From the NCBI RefSeq assembly GCF_037203705.1, contig NZ_JBBCAT010000001.1:2949418-3013417 (forward strand): DNA of 64,000 bases. The letters are read 5' to 3'. The stretch is from Prosthecomicrobium sp. N25. GTDB lineage: Bacteria; Pseudomonadota; Alphaproteobacteria; Rhizobiales; Ancalomicrobiaceae. Position 1 is the first letter of the stretch, and every line of letters starts with the position of its first letter. The translations under genes were made by a program, and so were the position numbers. The notes below the pieces were generated by a model that searched no databases, had not been told where the DNA came from, and saw nothing but the letters and a program-made list of their open reading frames with translations. Of the stretch, positions 38,643 through 47,992 are shown one piece after another.

Positions 38643-40477
38643 CAGCCCCCGTCCTCGACCAGGAAGCGCCGCACCACCGCGAGGAAGACCTCGCCGAACT
38701 CGCGCAGCTTGGCCGCGCCGACTCCGTGCACCTCGCCCATCTCGGCGAGCGACTGCGGCCGGGAGCGGGCCATGTCGATCAGGGTCCGGTCGGCGAAGAC
38801 CACGTAGGCCGGCACGTGACGCTCGCGCGCGATGGCGGTGCGCTCCGCCTTGAGGCGCTGCAGGAGCCGCTCGTCGGCCGGCGACAGATCGGCGGTGGCG
38901 GCCGCGGCCTTCTCGCGCCGGGTGGCGCGCTTCTCCGACCGCTCGGCGACGATGGCGTCGCGGCGCAGCTCCACCGTGCGCCGGCCCTTGAGGACGGCAA
39001 CGCCCTCCTCGGTGATCATCCAGCGGCCGTGCTCGGTCATGTCGACGGTCGCCAGGCCCGCCGCGTAGAGCTGGCCGAAGATGGAGCGCCACTGCTCCCG
39101 CGTGAATTCCTTGCCGACCCCGAAGGTCGGGAGACGGTCATGGCCGTATTCGACGACCCTGTCGGTCCCGGCACCGAGGAGGATGTCGACCAGGTACTCG
39201 CGGCCGAATCTCTGCCCCGTGCGCATCATGGCCGAGAGCGCCTTCTGGGCCGCGACCGTGCCGTCCATGGCGACGACGCCGTCGACGCAGACGTCGCAGT
39301 TGCCGCAGGGTGCGGTCGTCTCGCCGAAATAGGCGAGCAGCGCCTGCCGGCGGCAGCGCGGGGCCTGGCAGAGCGCCACGAGGGCGTTGAGCCGCTGGTG
39401 CTCGACCCGCTTCTGCTCGTCGGAGGCCTGGCTGTCGTCGATCCAGCCGCGGTAGCGCTTCAAGTCCTCCCAGCCCCAGAGCGTCAGCGTCTCGGCGGGC
39501 AGCCCGTCGCGGCCCGCGCGGCCGATCTCCTGGTAATAGGCCTCGATGCTCTTCGGCATGTCGGCATGGGCGACGAAGCGGACGTCCGGCTTGTCGATGC
39601 CCATGCCGAAAGCGATCGTGGCGCAGACGACGACGCCGTCCTCCTGCAGGAAGGTGTCGAGCGCGCGGGCGCGGTCCTCCTTCTCCAGGCCGGCGTGGTA
39701 GGGGATCGCCCGGAAGCCCCGGCCGGCGAGGCTCGAGGCCATGTCCTCCGCCCGCGCCCGGGTGGAGGCGTAGACGATGCCGCTCTCGCCCTTGTGCTCG
39801 TCCAGGAAGGCGGCGATCTGCTTCGGGGTGGACGACTTCTGGGTGATCGCCAGCCGGATGTTGGGCCGGTCGAATCCGTGCACGAAGACCTGCGGCTCGC
39901 GGCGGAAGAGGCGGGCGACGATGTCGTCCCGGGTGGCTATGTCCGCCGTCGCGGTCAGGGCGATCACCTGCGGGCTGCCGAGCGCCTCCTGGATGTCCCC
40001 GAGCATCAGGTACTCTTTCCGGAAGTCGTGCCCCCACTGGGAGATGCAGTGCGCCTCGTCCACGGCGAGGAGCCCGATCCCGGCCGATCGGAGGAAGCCC
40101 TGGGTGTCGCTCATCGCGAGCCGCTCCGGCGCGACGTAGAGGAGCTTCAGCCGGCCGGCCCGGATCTCGTCGTAGATGGCCCGGTTCTCGCCCGGCGCGT
40201 TGGTGGAGTTCAGCGCTGCCGCCGCGATCCCGTTGGCGCGGAGCTGGGCCACCTGGTTGGCCATGAGCGCGATGAGCGGGGAGACGACCAGGGTCAGGCC
40301 GTCGCGCAGGATCGCCGGGAGCTGGTAGCAGAGCGACTTGCCGCTGCCGGTCGGCATCACCGCGAAGACGTCCGAGCCGCCGAGGACCGCCGCGAGGATC
40401 TCGTCCTGGCCCGCCCGGAAGTCCTGGAAGCCGAAGATCGAACGGAGCGCCGCGCGGGCGCGGTCGAGATCGGGCAT
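38642..40477 (-). CDS. recQ: ATP-dependent DNA helicase RecQ
   Basis: A 611-residue DNA helicase for recombination and repair. The helicase domain shows [13 protein letters not shown], Walker [13 protein letters not shown], the DEAH box [15 protein letters not shown] and the motif [12 protein letters not shown]. Zinc-binding cysteines ([20 protein letters not shown]) and a C-terminal HRDC domain (about 530-605) complete the standard RecQ. I prefer the ATG at 40477 to a GTG at 40510. Its 3' end overlaps the downstream oxidoreductase gene by one base. Confidence 0.95.
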   Translation of the reverse strand: MPDLDRARAALRSIFGFQDFRAGQDEILAAVLGGSDVFAVMPTGSGKSLCYQLPAILRDGLTLVVSPLIALMANQVAQLRANGIAAAALNSTNAPGENRAIYDEIRAGRLKLLYVAPERLAMSDTQGFLRSAGIGLLAVDEAHCISQWGHDFRKEYLMLGDIQEALGSPQVIALTATADIATRDDIVARLFRREPQVFVHGFDRPNIRLAITQKSSTPKQIAAFLDEHKGESGIVYASTRARAEDMASSLAGRGFRAIPYHAGLEKEDRARALDTFLQEDGVVVCATIAFGMGIDKPDVRFVAHADMPKSIEAYYQEIGRAGRDGLPAETLTLWGWEDLKRYRGWIDDSQASDEQKRVEHQRLNALVALCQAPRCRRQALLAYFGETTAPCGNCDVCVDGVVAMDGTVAAQKALSAMMRTGQRFGREYLVDILLGAGTDRVVEYGHDRLPTFGVGKEFTREQWRSIFGQLYAAGLATVDMTEHGRWMITEEGVAVLKGRRTVELRRDAIVAERSEKRATRREKAAAATADLSPADERLLQRLKAERTAIARERHVPAYVVFADRTLIDMARSRPQSLAEMGEVHGVGAAKLREFGEVFLAVVRRFLVEDGG

Positions 40478-40689
40478 GCGGGGATACTCGCCGACGGGGG
40501 TCGGCAGCACTGGTACCGGCCGGTGCCGGGAGGGTCAACGCCGGAATGCGGGCCGGTGCCGCACCTTCACGAAAGAACCACGGCTCGGGCGGAAACTCGA
40601 CGGGACCGGGCGTAGTTGCGACCCTATGTAATAGGCCGCGGGCATGCCCGGGCTGGCCCGCAGGAGCATGCGAGCGAGGGGCACTCTCC

Positions 40690-42039
40690 ATGAATATCAA
40701 TTACATGGCCGAACTTCTTGCGACCGTGAGTGAACGCGCCTCGCGACTCGTGGGGTTGGGCCCCAAGCCGCGCCCGGCGCTGGCCCGGACCGACATCGCG
40801 GTGCTGGCGGCCGATCTCGTCTCCCATCGGGGCGAGGCTTCGGGCGTGGCGATCGCGGCGGAGATCCTGTCGCGCTACGCCGGACTCGCCCCGGAGGAGC
40901 GGATTCGCTTCCTGACCGGCCTCGTCGAGCGGTTCGGCCCGGACGAGGAGCGGGTCGCCCGGGCGGTCGAGGCCTGGCGTCGCGACCCGAGCCCGCTCGC
41001 GGTCAGCGAACTCCACATCGCCGCCGAACCGCTCCGCCAGGAGCTGCTGCGCCGGCTCAATCTCGCGCCGGGCGGTACCCTCGCCCTCGTGCGCCTGCGT
41101 GCCGACGTGCTCGAGTTGACGGCCGACGAGCCGGCGCTGAAGGTGCTCGACACCGACCTGGTGCACCTGTTTTCCTCCTGGTTCAACCGGGGCTTCCTGG
41201 TCGTGCGCCGGATCGACTGGTCGACGCCGGCCAACATCCTGGAGAAGCTCATCGCCTACGAGGCCGTGCACGAGATCGACGGCTGGGACGACCTGCGCCG
41301 CCGGATCGAGCCGACGGACCGCCGCTGCTACGCGTTCTTCCATCCGCAGCTCGCCGACGAGCCGCTGATCTTCGTCGAGGTCGCCCTGACGGCCGGCATC
41401 CCCGAGGCGGTCGCGCCGCTGCTCGCGCCGGACCGCGCGCCCCTGCCCGCCAAGGAGGCGACGACCGCGGTGTTCTACTCCATCTCGAACTGCCAGGCGG
41501 GGCTCGCCGGCATCTCCTTCGGCAGCTTCCTGATCAAGCAGGTCGTCGAGGAGTTGAAGCGCGACCTGCCGCAGCTCGCGATCTTCGTGACGCTTTCCCC
41601 GGCGCCCGGCTTCGCGCGCTGGCTGGACCAGGAGCGCAATTCGGACGAAAGCCCGCTGACTCCCGCCGAGCGCCAGGTCCTCGACGCGCTGGACAGTCCG
41701 GGCTGGCATCGCGATCCGGCCGTGGCGGGGCGGGTCGAACCGGTCCTGAAGGCGGCGGCCGCCCGCTACTACCTGGAGGCGCGGACGGACCGCGGCCGTC
41801 CGGTCGACCCGGTCGCCCGCTTCCACCTCGGCAACGGCGCGCGCCTCGAACGCATCGACCATCTCGGCGACGTCTCGGCCCGCGGCCTCGAGCAGGCCTA
41901 CGGACTGATGGTCAACTATCTCTACGACCTCGATCGCATCGAGGAGAATCACGAGGCCTATGCGGAAAGGAAGGTCGTGGCGGCGAGTCCGGCCGTGCGG
42001 GCGCTCCTGAAACGCGAGTCCTCGCGCGAGCTCGCCTGA
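40690..42039 (+). CDS. Malonyl-CoA decarboxylase
   Basis: A 449-residue enzyme that converts malonyl-CoA to acetyl-CoA and CO2. The N-terminal helical domain is followed by the catalytic domain with SISNCQAGLAGISFGSFLI and FHLGNGARLERI, where the Ser and His of the family's active site lie. No malonyl-CoA synthetase (matB) or malonate carrier is adjacent, so its role may be to lower malonyl-CoA rather than to use external malonate. A long 5' spacer (179 bases after recQ, divergent) holds its promoter, which I could not identify. Confidence 0.92.
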   Translation: MNINYMAELLATVSERASRLVGLGPKPRPALARTDIAVLAADLVSHRGEASGVAIAAEILSRYAGLAPEERIRFLTGLVERFGPDEERVARAVEAWRRDPSPLAVSELHIAAEPLRQELLRRLNLAPGGTLALVRLRADVLELTADEPALKVLDTDLVHLFSSWFNRGFLVVRRIDWSTPANILEKLIAYEAVHEIDGWDDLRRRIEPTDRRCYAFFHPQLADEPLIFVEVALTAGIPEAVAPLLAPDRAPLPAKEATTAVFYSISNCQAGLAGISFGSFLIKQVVEELKRDLPQLAIFVTLSPAPGFARWLDQERNSDESPLTPAERQVLDALDSPGWHRDPAVAGRVEPVLKAAAARYYLEARTDRGRPVDPVARFHLGNGARLERIDHLGDVSARGLEQAYGLMVNYLYDLDRIEENHEAYAERKVVAASPAVRALLKRESSRELA

Positions 42040-42084
42040 CCGGCCCGGTCTCCGCAGGAATTCCTGACCGCGCGGTGACGGCTT

Positions 42085-42098
42085 TTGATTGGCGTCAA
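42085..42098 (+). promoter_or_regulatory. FNR/FixK-type operator upstream of the CBS-BON gene
   Basis: TTGATTGGCGTCAA fits the FNR/FixK consensus TTGA-N6-TCAA exactly. It is centred about 99 bases before the start codon of the CBS-BON gene. Its core (GATTGGCGTCAATG, 42087-42100) is repeated without change at 42114-42127, 27 bases downstream, but that copy lacks the TTGA half. An oxygen-responsive Crp-family regulator probably acts here. Confidence 0.6.
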
Positions 42099-42127
42099 TG
42101 CCTTGGCATGCCAGATTGGCGTCAATG
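42087..42127. repeat. Direct repeat of a 14-bp sequence near the FixK-type box
   Basis: GATTGGCGTCAATG occurs at 42087-42100 and again at 42114-42127, a period of 27 bases. The first copy forms the right part of the FNR/FixK-type palindrome. The second may be a degenerate or one-sided site. Confidence 0.7.
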
Positions 42128-42190
42128 GCGTCACGCGCGGGCGGTCCCCGCGATCCGGTTCGCCGTGGACGCGAACGAAGGGAGGAACCG

Positions 42191-42865
42191 ATGAAAGCCA
42201 AGGACGTGATGACCACGGGCGTCGTGACGGTGAAGCCGGACACCAGTGTCTCCGCCATCGCCACCCTGCTCCTGGAACGCCACATCAGCGCCGTTCCGGT
42301 GGTGGACGACCTCGGCACCCTGCTCGGCATCGTGAGCGAGGGCGACCTGATCCGTCGCGCCGAGACGGGCACCGACCGCAAGCCGTCCTGGTGGCTGGAG
42401 CTTCTCCGGACGCCCGAGGACAAGGCGCTCGCCTATGTGAAGAGCCACGGCCGGCGCGCCGACGAGGTGATGACCCGCGACGTCGTCACGGTTGAGGAGG
42501 ACACCTCTCTGCGCGACATCGCCCGGCTTCTCGAGGAACGCCGCATCAAGCGCGTGCCGGTGGTCAAGGGCGGGCACCTGGTCGGCATCGTCAGCCGCGC
42601 CGACCTCCTGCGCGGCCTCGTCACGGCCCAGCAGGCGGCCGAGGCGAGCGCGGACGACGAGGGCATCCGCCGCAGCATCCTGGAGAGGGTGCGGAGCGAC
42701 GCGGGGGTCGTCGACACGCTCCTCAACGTCACGGTGGCGGCCGGCATCGTCCATCTCTGGGGTTCGGTCGACACGCCCGGCGAGCGTCGGGCCGTCCATG
42801 TGGTCGCCGAGAACACGCCCGGCGTGAAGGAGGTCGTCGACCATCTTCGCGTGCTGCGCGGGTGA
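42191..42865 (+). CDS. CBS-pair and BON domain protein
   Basis: A 224-residue cytoplasmic protein: a tandem CBS pair (about residues 1-55 and 85-140, with AVPVVDDLGTLLGIVSEGDL and RVPVVKGGHLVGIVSRADLL), then a BON domain (about 150-220, TLLNVTVAAGIVHLWGSVDTPGERRAV-like). CBS pairs bind adenosine nucleotides and act as energy sensors. The BON domain may bind membranes or proteins. A GGAGGA ribosome site precedes the ATG at 42191. The upstream FNR/FixK-type box and the PfkB kinase behind it suggest a low-oxygen response gene. Confidence 0.92.
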   Translation: MKAKDVMTTGVVTVKPDTSVSAIATLLLERHISAVPVVDDLGTLLGIVSEGDLIRRAETGTDRKPSWWLELLRTPEDKALAYVKSHGRRADEVMTRDVVTVEEDTSLRDIARLLEERRIKRVPVVKGGHLVGIVSRADLLRGLVTAQQAAEASADDEGIRRSILERVRSDAGVVDTLLNVTVAAGIVHLWGSVDTPGERRAVHVVAENTPGVKEVVDHLRVLRG

Positions 42866-42975
42866 ACGCCGGGGCTCAGCGGAGGGCCCCGGGATGGCTG
42901 CCCCATGACATCCGCGCCGCGGGACCTTAATCCTGGCTTCGCAGGGCCGGTCGACTCGGGCCCAGGGAGCCCCGC

Positions 42976-43914
42976 ATGCCGGACATCGTCACGCTGACCA
43001 TCAACCCGGCCATCGACCTCTGGTCGGAGGCCGAGGTGATCCGGCCGACGCACAAGATCCGGACCTGGAACGACCTCTACGATCCGGGAGGCGGCGGCAT
43101 CAACGTGGCGCGGGTGCTCACCAACCTCGGGGCCGACGTGGAGGCGATCGCGATCGCGGGCGGGGTCACGGGGGCGCTTCTCGGCGAGCTGATCGAGGAG
43201 GCCCGCGTCCGCTACCGGCTGGTGCATACGGACGGCCGGACGCGCATCAATCACGTGGTCTTCGAACGGCGCAGCGGCGCGGAATACCGCTTCGTGCTGG
43301 ACGGCCCGCGCGTGTCGCCTGCCGAGATCGAGGCCTGCCTGCGGGCTGTCGCCGAGGTTCCGTGCCGCTACCTCGTGGCGAGCGGCAGCCTGCCCCCCGG
43401 CGTCCCGGCGACGGTCATGGCCGAGATCGGCCGCATCGCCGCCGCATCGGGGGCCCGCTACGTTGTGGACACCTCGGGCGAGGCCCTGCGGGCGGCGCTC
43501 GCCGGGGGCGGGGTCCACCTCGTCAAGCCGAGTCTCGGGGAACTCCAGGAGCTGGTCGGCGAGGACGTCAGCGACCCGGCGGCGCAGGATGCCGCGGCCA
43601 TGCAGCTCGTCGAGACCGGCCGGGCCGACATGGTCGCCGTCACCCTCGGTCCGGACGGCGCCCTGCTGGCGAGCCGCGACGGGGTGCTGCGCAAGGCGGC
43701 CCTGCCGGTCGAGGTCCGCTCCACGGTGGGGGCCGGAGACAGTTTCCTCGGCGCCGTGATCTGGTCGCTCGCCCGCGGCGAGAGCCCCGCCGAGGCGCTC
43801 GCCTGGGGCGTCGCGGCGGGCGCGGCGGCGATCTCTCAGCCCGGAACCAAACTCTGCACCCGCGAGAACGTCGAACGCCTGCACGCGCCGGTACGTCCGG
43901 CCACTCCCTCCTGA
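42976..43914 (+). CDS. PfkB-family phosphofructokinase
   Basis: A 312-residue sugar kinase of the PfkB/FruK subgroup (hexose phosphate kinases). The start TLTINPAID, the GGGGINVARVLTNLGA motif and the C-terminal catalytic GAGDSFLGAVIW are clear. The likely reaction is ATP-dependent phosphorylation of fructose 6-phosphate or tagatose 6-phosphate (PfkB) rather than fructose 1-phosphate, because there is no fruAB nearby. It follows the CBS-BON gene by 110 bases and may share the low-oxygen promoter. Confidence 0.9.
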   Translation: MPDIVTLTINPAIDLWSEAEVIRPTHKIRTWNDLYDPGGGGINVARVLTNLGADVEAIAIAGGVTGALLGELIEEARVRYRLVHTDGRTRINHVVFERRSGAEYRFVLDGPRVSPAEIEACLRAVAEVPCRYLVASGSLPPGVPATVMAEIGRIAAASGARYVVDTSGEALRAALAGGGVHLVKPSLGELQELVGEDVSDPAAQDAAAMQLVETGRADMVAVTLGPDGALLASRDGVLRKAALPVEVRSTVGAGDSFLGAVIWSLARGESPAEALAWGVAAGAAAISQPGTKLCTRENVERLHAPVRPATPS

Positions 43915-43925
43915 AGGAGACAACG

Positions 43926-44084
43926 ATGTCGGGCCCTTCGGATCACCTGCTCTTGGCCGGCCTTTCCCTCCTGGCCTTCTGGCTGACGGTCGAGTTCCTG
44001 GTCTGGGCCTCCCATCCCCGCCCGCCGCGCCGCCCCCGTGCCCCGAACCGCGCCCGCAACCGACGGGGCGTCGGCGAGACCTGA
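43926..44084 (+). CDS. Small single-helix membrane peptide
   Basis: A 52-residue frame with an ATG at 43926 and an AAGGAG ribosome site 7-9 bases upstream. One hydrophobic helix (about residues 8-28, HLLLAGLSLLAFWLTVEFLV) is followed by a basic, proline- and arginine-rich tail. It lies 11 bases after the PfkB stop and is probably co-transcribed. I do not recognise a family. Positional and ribosome-site evidence favour a real gene, but codon bias alone cannot decide. Confidence 0.55.
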   Translation: MSGPSDHLLLAGLSLLAFWLTVEFLVWASHPRPPRRPRAPNRARNRRGVGET

Positions 44085-44265
44085 CTGCGGCTCGCGGCGT
44101 CTCGACCCCTTGCGCGGACGTCGGTTCCGTCATGTCCCCGCACGCCCGGCCCTGGCCAGCCATGTCCACGCACATTCCCGGACAAGGCGCGGCGCTCTCC
44201 CCAGCCGGTCCGCACTTGCCTATTGTGCCGAAAGCCAAAGACCGACAGCCATCACGGAGCCTCCC

Positions 44266-45063
44266 ATGCCCAACCTCCTCGTGAAGCCGAGCCGGACGAG
44301 CGGCCGGGTAGTCCATGTGACGCCCGAGAATGCCGGATGGACCTATGTGGGCTTCGACGTGGTCAAGCTGGCTCCGGGCGAGGCCCACGGGGCGGAGACG
44401 CGCGACCGGGAGGTGTGCCTCGTGCTCGTCTCCGGCAAGGCCCGGGTCCAGGCCGGCGATCTCGAGACGGGCACGATCGGCGAGCGCATGTCGCCCTTCG
44501 AGGGAAAGCCCTGGTCCGTCTACGTGCCGGCCGGCAGCCGCTGGCGGGTCACGGCGGAGACCGACCTGGTCCTCGGCATCTGCTCGGCGCCCGGCAGGCC
44601 CGACTCACGTCCGGCGCGTCTCATCGGACCCGACGCCTGCTCGCAGGAGACGCGCGGCAAGGGATCCAACATCCGACACGTCACCAACATCCTGCCGGAG
44701 ACCGAGCCGGCCGACTCCCTGCTGGTCGTGGAGGTGATCACGCCCGGCGGCAACACGTCGAGCTATCCGCCGCACAAGCACGACCGCGACGCGCTGCCCG
44801 AGGAATCGCTCCTCGAGGAGACCTACTATCACCGCCTGAACCCGCCCCAGGGCTACGCCTTCCAGCGCGTCTACACGGACGACCGCTCTCTCGACGAGGC
44901 CATGGTCGTGGAGGACGGCGACGTCACGCTGGTGCCGAGGGGCTACCACCCCTGCGCCACCATCCACGGCTACGATCTGTATTACCTGAACGTCATGGCC
45001 GGCCCGAAGCGGACCTGGAAGTTCCACAACGCGCCCGAGCACGCCTGGCTGCTGAAGGCCTGA
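44266..45063 (+). CDS. iolB: 5-deoxy-glucuronate isomerase
   Basis: A 265-residue bicupin enzyme of myo-inositol breakdown, converting 5-deoxy-glucuronate to 5-dehydro-2-deoxy-gluconate. The C-terminal metal-binding cupin is clear: SYPPHKHDRDALPEESLLEE-type ligands, the YAFQRVYTDDRS stretch, and RGYHPCATIHGYDLYYLNVMAG. The other iol genes (iolC, iolD, iolE, iolG) are not in this window, although a Gfo/Idh oxidoreductase occurs 34 kb away. It stands alone and converges with glmU. Confidence 0.93.
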   Translation: MPNLLVKPSRTSGRVVHVTPENAGWTYVGFDVVKLAPGEAHGAETRDREVCLVLVSGKARVQAGDLETGTIGERMSPFEGKPWSVYVPAGSRWRVTAETDLVLGICSAPGRPDSRPARLIGPDACSQETRGKGSNIRHVTNILPETEPADSLLVVEVITPGGNTSSYPPHKHDRDALPEESLLEETYYHRLNPPQGYAFQRVYTDDRSLDEAMVVEDGDVTLVPRGYHPCATIHGYDLYYLNVMAGPKRTWKFHNAPEHAWLLKA

Positions 45064-45078
45064 CCGGGCGCCGCGGGC

Positions 45079-46422
45079 CTATTTCCGGAAGGCCTTCATC
45101 TTCTCCCGGAAGGCCCGCGCCCAGCCCTCGCGCACGACCTGCCGGCCGCGCCCGATGGCGAGGCCGTCCGCCGGCACGTCGGCGGTGACCACGCTGCCGG
45201 AGCCCACATAGGCCCCCGCCCCGATCCTCACAGGGGCGACCAGCGACGAATTGGAGCCCACGAAGGCGTTCGCGCCGATGTCGGTCCTGTACTTGCCGAA
45301 ACCGTCGTAGTTGCAGGTGATGGTGCCGGCGCCGATATTGGCCTTCGCGCCCACGCGCGCGTCGCCGATATAGGCGAGGTGGTTGGCCTTGGCGCCCGCC
45401 TCGACGGTGGCGTTCTTGATCTCCACGAAGTTGCCGATATGGGCCTCCGGGCCGATGTCGGCCCCCGGGCGGAGCCGGGAATAGGGGCCGACGATCGCGG
45501 CGGCGCCGACGCGCGCGCCCTCCAGGTGAGAGAAGGCGCGGATGCGGGCGCCCGCCTCGACCGTCACGCCCGGGCCGAAGACCACGTTCGGCTCGATCAC
45601 CACGTCCTGGCCGAGGACGGTGTCGTGGGAGAAGAAGACCGTCTCGGGCGCCGTCAGGGTGACCCCGGCCGCCATGGCGGCGCGGCGGCGGCGGTCCTGG
45701 AAGACGGCTTCCGCGCGGGCGAGCTGCGCCCGGTCGTTGACGCCCTGGAACTCCGGCTCGTCGCCTTCGACGACGGCGGCCGAGAGTCCCTGCGCGACGG
45801 CGATCTCCACCGCGTCGGTCAGGTAGTACTCGCCCTTGGCGTTGGCGTTGCCGACCCGGTCGAGCAGCTGCAGGGCCTTCAGCCCGCGGAAGCCCATGAT
45901 GCCCGAATTGCACAGGGTCACGGCCCGCTCGGTCTCGCTCGCGTCCTTGTCCTCGCGGATCGCCACCAGCCGGTCGTTCTTCGTGAGCAGGCGGCCGTAG
46001 CCGGCCGGCTTCGGCGTGCGGAAGCCGAGGACGACCACGTCCGTCCCGGCGGCGAGCCGCGCCCGCACGGCGAGCAGGGTCTCGGGCGTGACCAGCGGCG
46101 TGTCGCCGTAGAGCACCACCACGTCGTCCGCGCCCGCCTCGATCGCCTTGCGGGCCTGCAGCACCGCATGGCCGGTGCCGAGCCGCTGCTCCTGCACGAA
46201 AACCTGGGCCCCGGGCGCCGCCTTCGCGACGGCGGCGGCCACCGCCTCCATGCGCGGGCCGACCACGACCGCGATCCGGTCGGCGCCGGCCGCCTGGGCC
46301 GCCGCGATGACATGGCCGACCATCGGCCGGCCGCCGATCTCGTGCAGCACCTTCGGGATCGCGGACTTCATCCGGGTCCCCTCGCCCGCGGCGAGCACGA
46401 TCATCAGGCAGGAACGGGTCAT
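45079..46422 (-). CDS. glmU: Bifunctional GlmU (UDP-GlcNAc synthesis)
   Basis: A 447-residue enzyme that acetylates glucosamine 1-phosphate and then makes UDP-N-acetylglucosamine, needed for peptidoglycan and lipopolysaccharide. The N-terminal uridyltransferase has [13 protein letters not shown], and the C-terminal left-handed beta-helix of hexapeptide repeats includes [27 protein letters not shown]-type repeats with the catalytic GNFVEIKN and [14 protein letters not shown] regions. It is the usual alphaproteobacterial length. Confidence 0.96.
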   Translation of the reverse strand: MTRSCLMIVLAAGEGTRMKSAIPKVLHEIGGRPMVGHVIAAAQAAGADRIAVVVGPRMEAVAAAVAKAAPGAQVFVQEQRLGTGHAVLQARKAIEAGADDVVVLYGDTPLVTPETLLAVRARLAAGTDVVVLGFRTPKPAGYGRLLTKNDRLVAIREDKDASETERAVTLCNSGIMGFRGLKALQLLDRVGNANAKGEYYLTDAVEIAVAQGLSAAVVEGDEPEFQGVNDRAQLARAEAVFQDRRRRAAMAAGVTLTAPETVFFSHDTVLGQDVVIEPNVVFGPGVTVEAGARIRAFSHLEGARVGAAAIVGPYSRLRPGADIGPEAHIGNFVEIKNATVEAGAKANHLAYIGDARVGAKANIGAGTITCNYDGFGKYRTDIGANAFVGSNSSLVAPVRIGAGAYVGSGSVVTADVPADGLAIGRGRQVVREGWARAFREKMKAFRK

Positions 46423-46515
46423 GGGCAGCGAGTCTCCGGGCCAACGGACCGGGACTATAGCGGGCGGAGCGGGGGCTCCGGCAAGGCTTCGCTGAAAACG
46501 CGGTTTCCGGGGTGG

Positions 46516-47184
46516 CTAACCGCCGAGCACCTCGAGCCCCTGGCTCCAGAAGTCCGCCTCCAGCCGGCTCGCCTGGCCGAAGATCGAGGCGAGATCCTCG
46601 AAGCGAGCCTCGGTCATGGCGCGCGCGGCCAGCCGGTCGAGCGTCGCGCGGGCGGCGACGGCCACCTCGCGGTAGGGCTCGCCGGCATATTCGGCGATCC
46701 ACTCGCGGTAGGGGTTCGACTCGGAGAGCGCCCCGGGCCGGGCCGCCAGCGCCGCCGCGATCTCCGCATAGCCGACCACGCAGGGCGCAAGCGCCACGTG
46801 CAGGTCGAGGAGGTCGCCGCGCAGGCCCGTGTCGAGGACATAGCGGGTGTAGGCGGTGGTGGCGCGGGCCTCGGGGGTGCGCTCCAGGTCCCGCGGCGAG
46901 AGGCCCCAGCGACCGCAGAGGCGGACGTGGAGGTCCATTTCCACGTCCAGGATCGCCTTCAGCCCCGCATGGGCCGCCCGCATGTCCTCGAGCGTCCGCC
47001 CCTTGTAGACGGCGAGCGCATAGGCGCGGGCGAACTGGACCAGGAACAGGTAGTCCTGGACGAGATAGCTCTGGAAGGCGGCGGCCGGCAGCGTCCCGGA
47101 TCCGAGGCCTTCCACGAAGGGATGGGCGACATAGGCCCGCCAGTCGTCGGGACGGGCGGCGCGCAGGCGGTCGAAGAGGTCCAT
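46516..47184 (-). CDS. tenA: Thiaminase II/TenA-family protein
   Basis: A 222-residue helical enzyme that salvages the pyrimidine part of thiamine by hydrolysing aminopyrimidine breakdown products. Family motifs include FQSYLVQDYLFLVQFARAYA and YRVLDTGLRGD-like regions, and the nucleophilic Cys is in LALAPCVVGYAEI. It begins only eight bases after the sufA stop, so it may be the tail of the suf operon. No thi biosynthesis genes are nearby. Confidence 0.9.
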   Translation of the reverse strand: MDLFDRLRAARPDDWRAYVAHPFVEGLGSGTLPAAAFQSYLVQDYLFLVQFARAYALAVYKGRTLEDMRAAHAGLKAILDVEMDLHVRLCGRWGLSPRDLERTPEARATTAYTRYVLDTGLRGDLLDLHVALAPCVVGYAEIAAALAARPGALSESNPYREWIAEYAGEPYREVAVAARATLDRLAARAMTEARFEDLASIFGQASRLEADFWSQGLEVLGG

Positions 47185-47192
47185 GCGGCGGG

Positions 47193-47558
47193 CTAGCCGA
47201 CCGCGTCGATCTTGGCCGGCCTCAGCTCGACGGATTCGCCGCAGCCGCAGGCCGAGACCTGGTTCGGGTTCCGGAACACGAAGCCGGAGGAGAGCTTGGT
47301 CGTTTCGAAGTCCATGGTGGTGCCGAGCAGGAAGAGCGCGGCCTTGGGGTCGACGTAGACCTTGACCCCCTTCTCCTCGACCACGTCGTCCTTCGGGTCC
47401 GCCGTCTCCACATAGTCCATCGTGTAGGACATACCGGCGCAGCCGCCGTTCTTCACGCCGACCCTCAGTCCCGCGACCGCCTGGTCCGAGCCCGCCATGA
47501 TCTCCTTCACGCGGTCGGCGGCGGCGTCCGTCAGAGAGATCACCTTCAGTCCGAACAT
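47193..47558 (-). CDS. sufA: A-type iron-sulphur carrier SufA
   Basis: A 121-residue A-type carrier that takes Fe-S clusters from SufBCD to target proteins. The three conserved cysteines are in NGGCAGMSY and SACGCGES. The ATG at 47558 has a GGGGAG-type site. An in-frame start 31 codons earlier adds a basic unconserved extension inside the sufT region. Named SufA by operon position. ErpA and IscA are close homologues. Confidence 0.92.
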   Translation of the reverse strand: MFGLKVISLTDAAADRVKEIMAGSDQAVAGLRVGVKNGGCAGMSYTMDYVETADPKDDVVEEKGVKVYVDPKAALFLLGTTMDFETTKLSSGFVFRNPNQVSACGCGESVELRPAKIDAVG

Positions 47559-47571
47559 CGGCTTCTCCCCG

Positions 47572-47958
47572 TCAGTACCAGTCGAGCGCGACGCGGGCTT
47601 CTTCCGACATGCGGGACTGGTCCCACGGCGGATCGAAGACCATGCGGACACGCACGTCGTTGACGCCCTGCACGGCGCTGACGGCGTTCTCGACCCAGCC
47701 CGGCATCTCGCCGGCGACCGGGCATCCCGGGGCCGTCAGGGTCATGTCGATGTCGACGTTGCGGTCGTCGTCGATGTCGATCTTGTAGATCAGCCCGAGT
47801 TCGTAGATGTCGGCCGGGATCTCGGGGTCGTATACGGTCTTCAGCGCGCCGACGATGTCGGCCGTCAGCCGCTCGAGCTCCTCCGCCGGAATGGCCGAAT
47901 CCGCGGGCCCGACGATGACGGGCGCGGTCTCCTGGCGGTCGTCCACTCTCAAGTCCAT
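47572..47958 (-). CDS. sufT: SUF-associated DUF59/MIP18 protein SufT
   Basis: A 128-residue protein with the MIP18-like fold that helps mature Fe-S proteins. The signature DPEIPADIYELGLIYKI and the conserved TAPGCPVAGEMP with its Cys are visible. I place the start at the ATG at 47958 rather than the 48078 start, which lies inside sufS. It sits 13 bases before sufA and 34 after sufS, clearly in the operon. It corresponds to SufX in some literature. Confidence 0.9.
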   Translation of the reverse strand: MDLRVDDRQETAPVIVGPADSAIPAEELERLTADIVGALKTVYDPEIPADIYELGLIYKIDIDDDRNVDIDMTLTAPGCPVAGEMPGWVENAVSAVQGVNDVRVRMVFDPPWDQSRMSEEARVALDWY

Positions 47959-47992
47959 GGCCTGATGCCCCTCGGTTCCGCCACGTCCGTCG

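Noticed and set aside
42966-43914. PfkB protein as IolC (inositol kinase), because iolB is near
   Set aside because: The N-terminus TLTINPAIDLW and overall pattern match phosphofructokinases rather than 5-keto-2-deoxygluconokinase.
47559-47651. A longer SufA N-terminus from 47651
   Set aside because: It would overlap sufT and adds a basic stretch not seen in A-type carriers.
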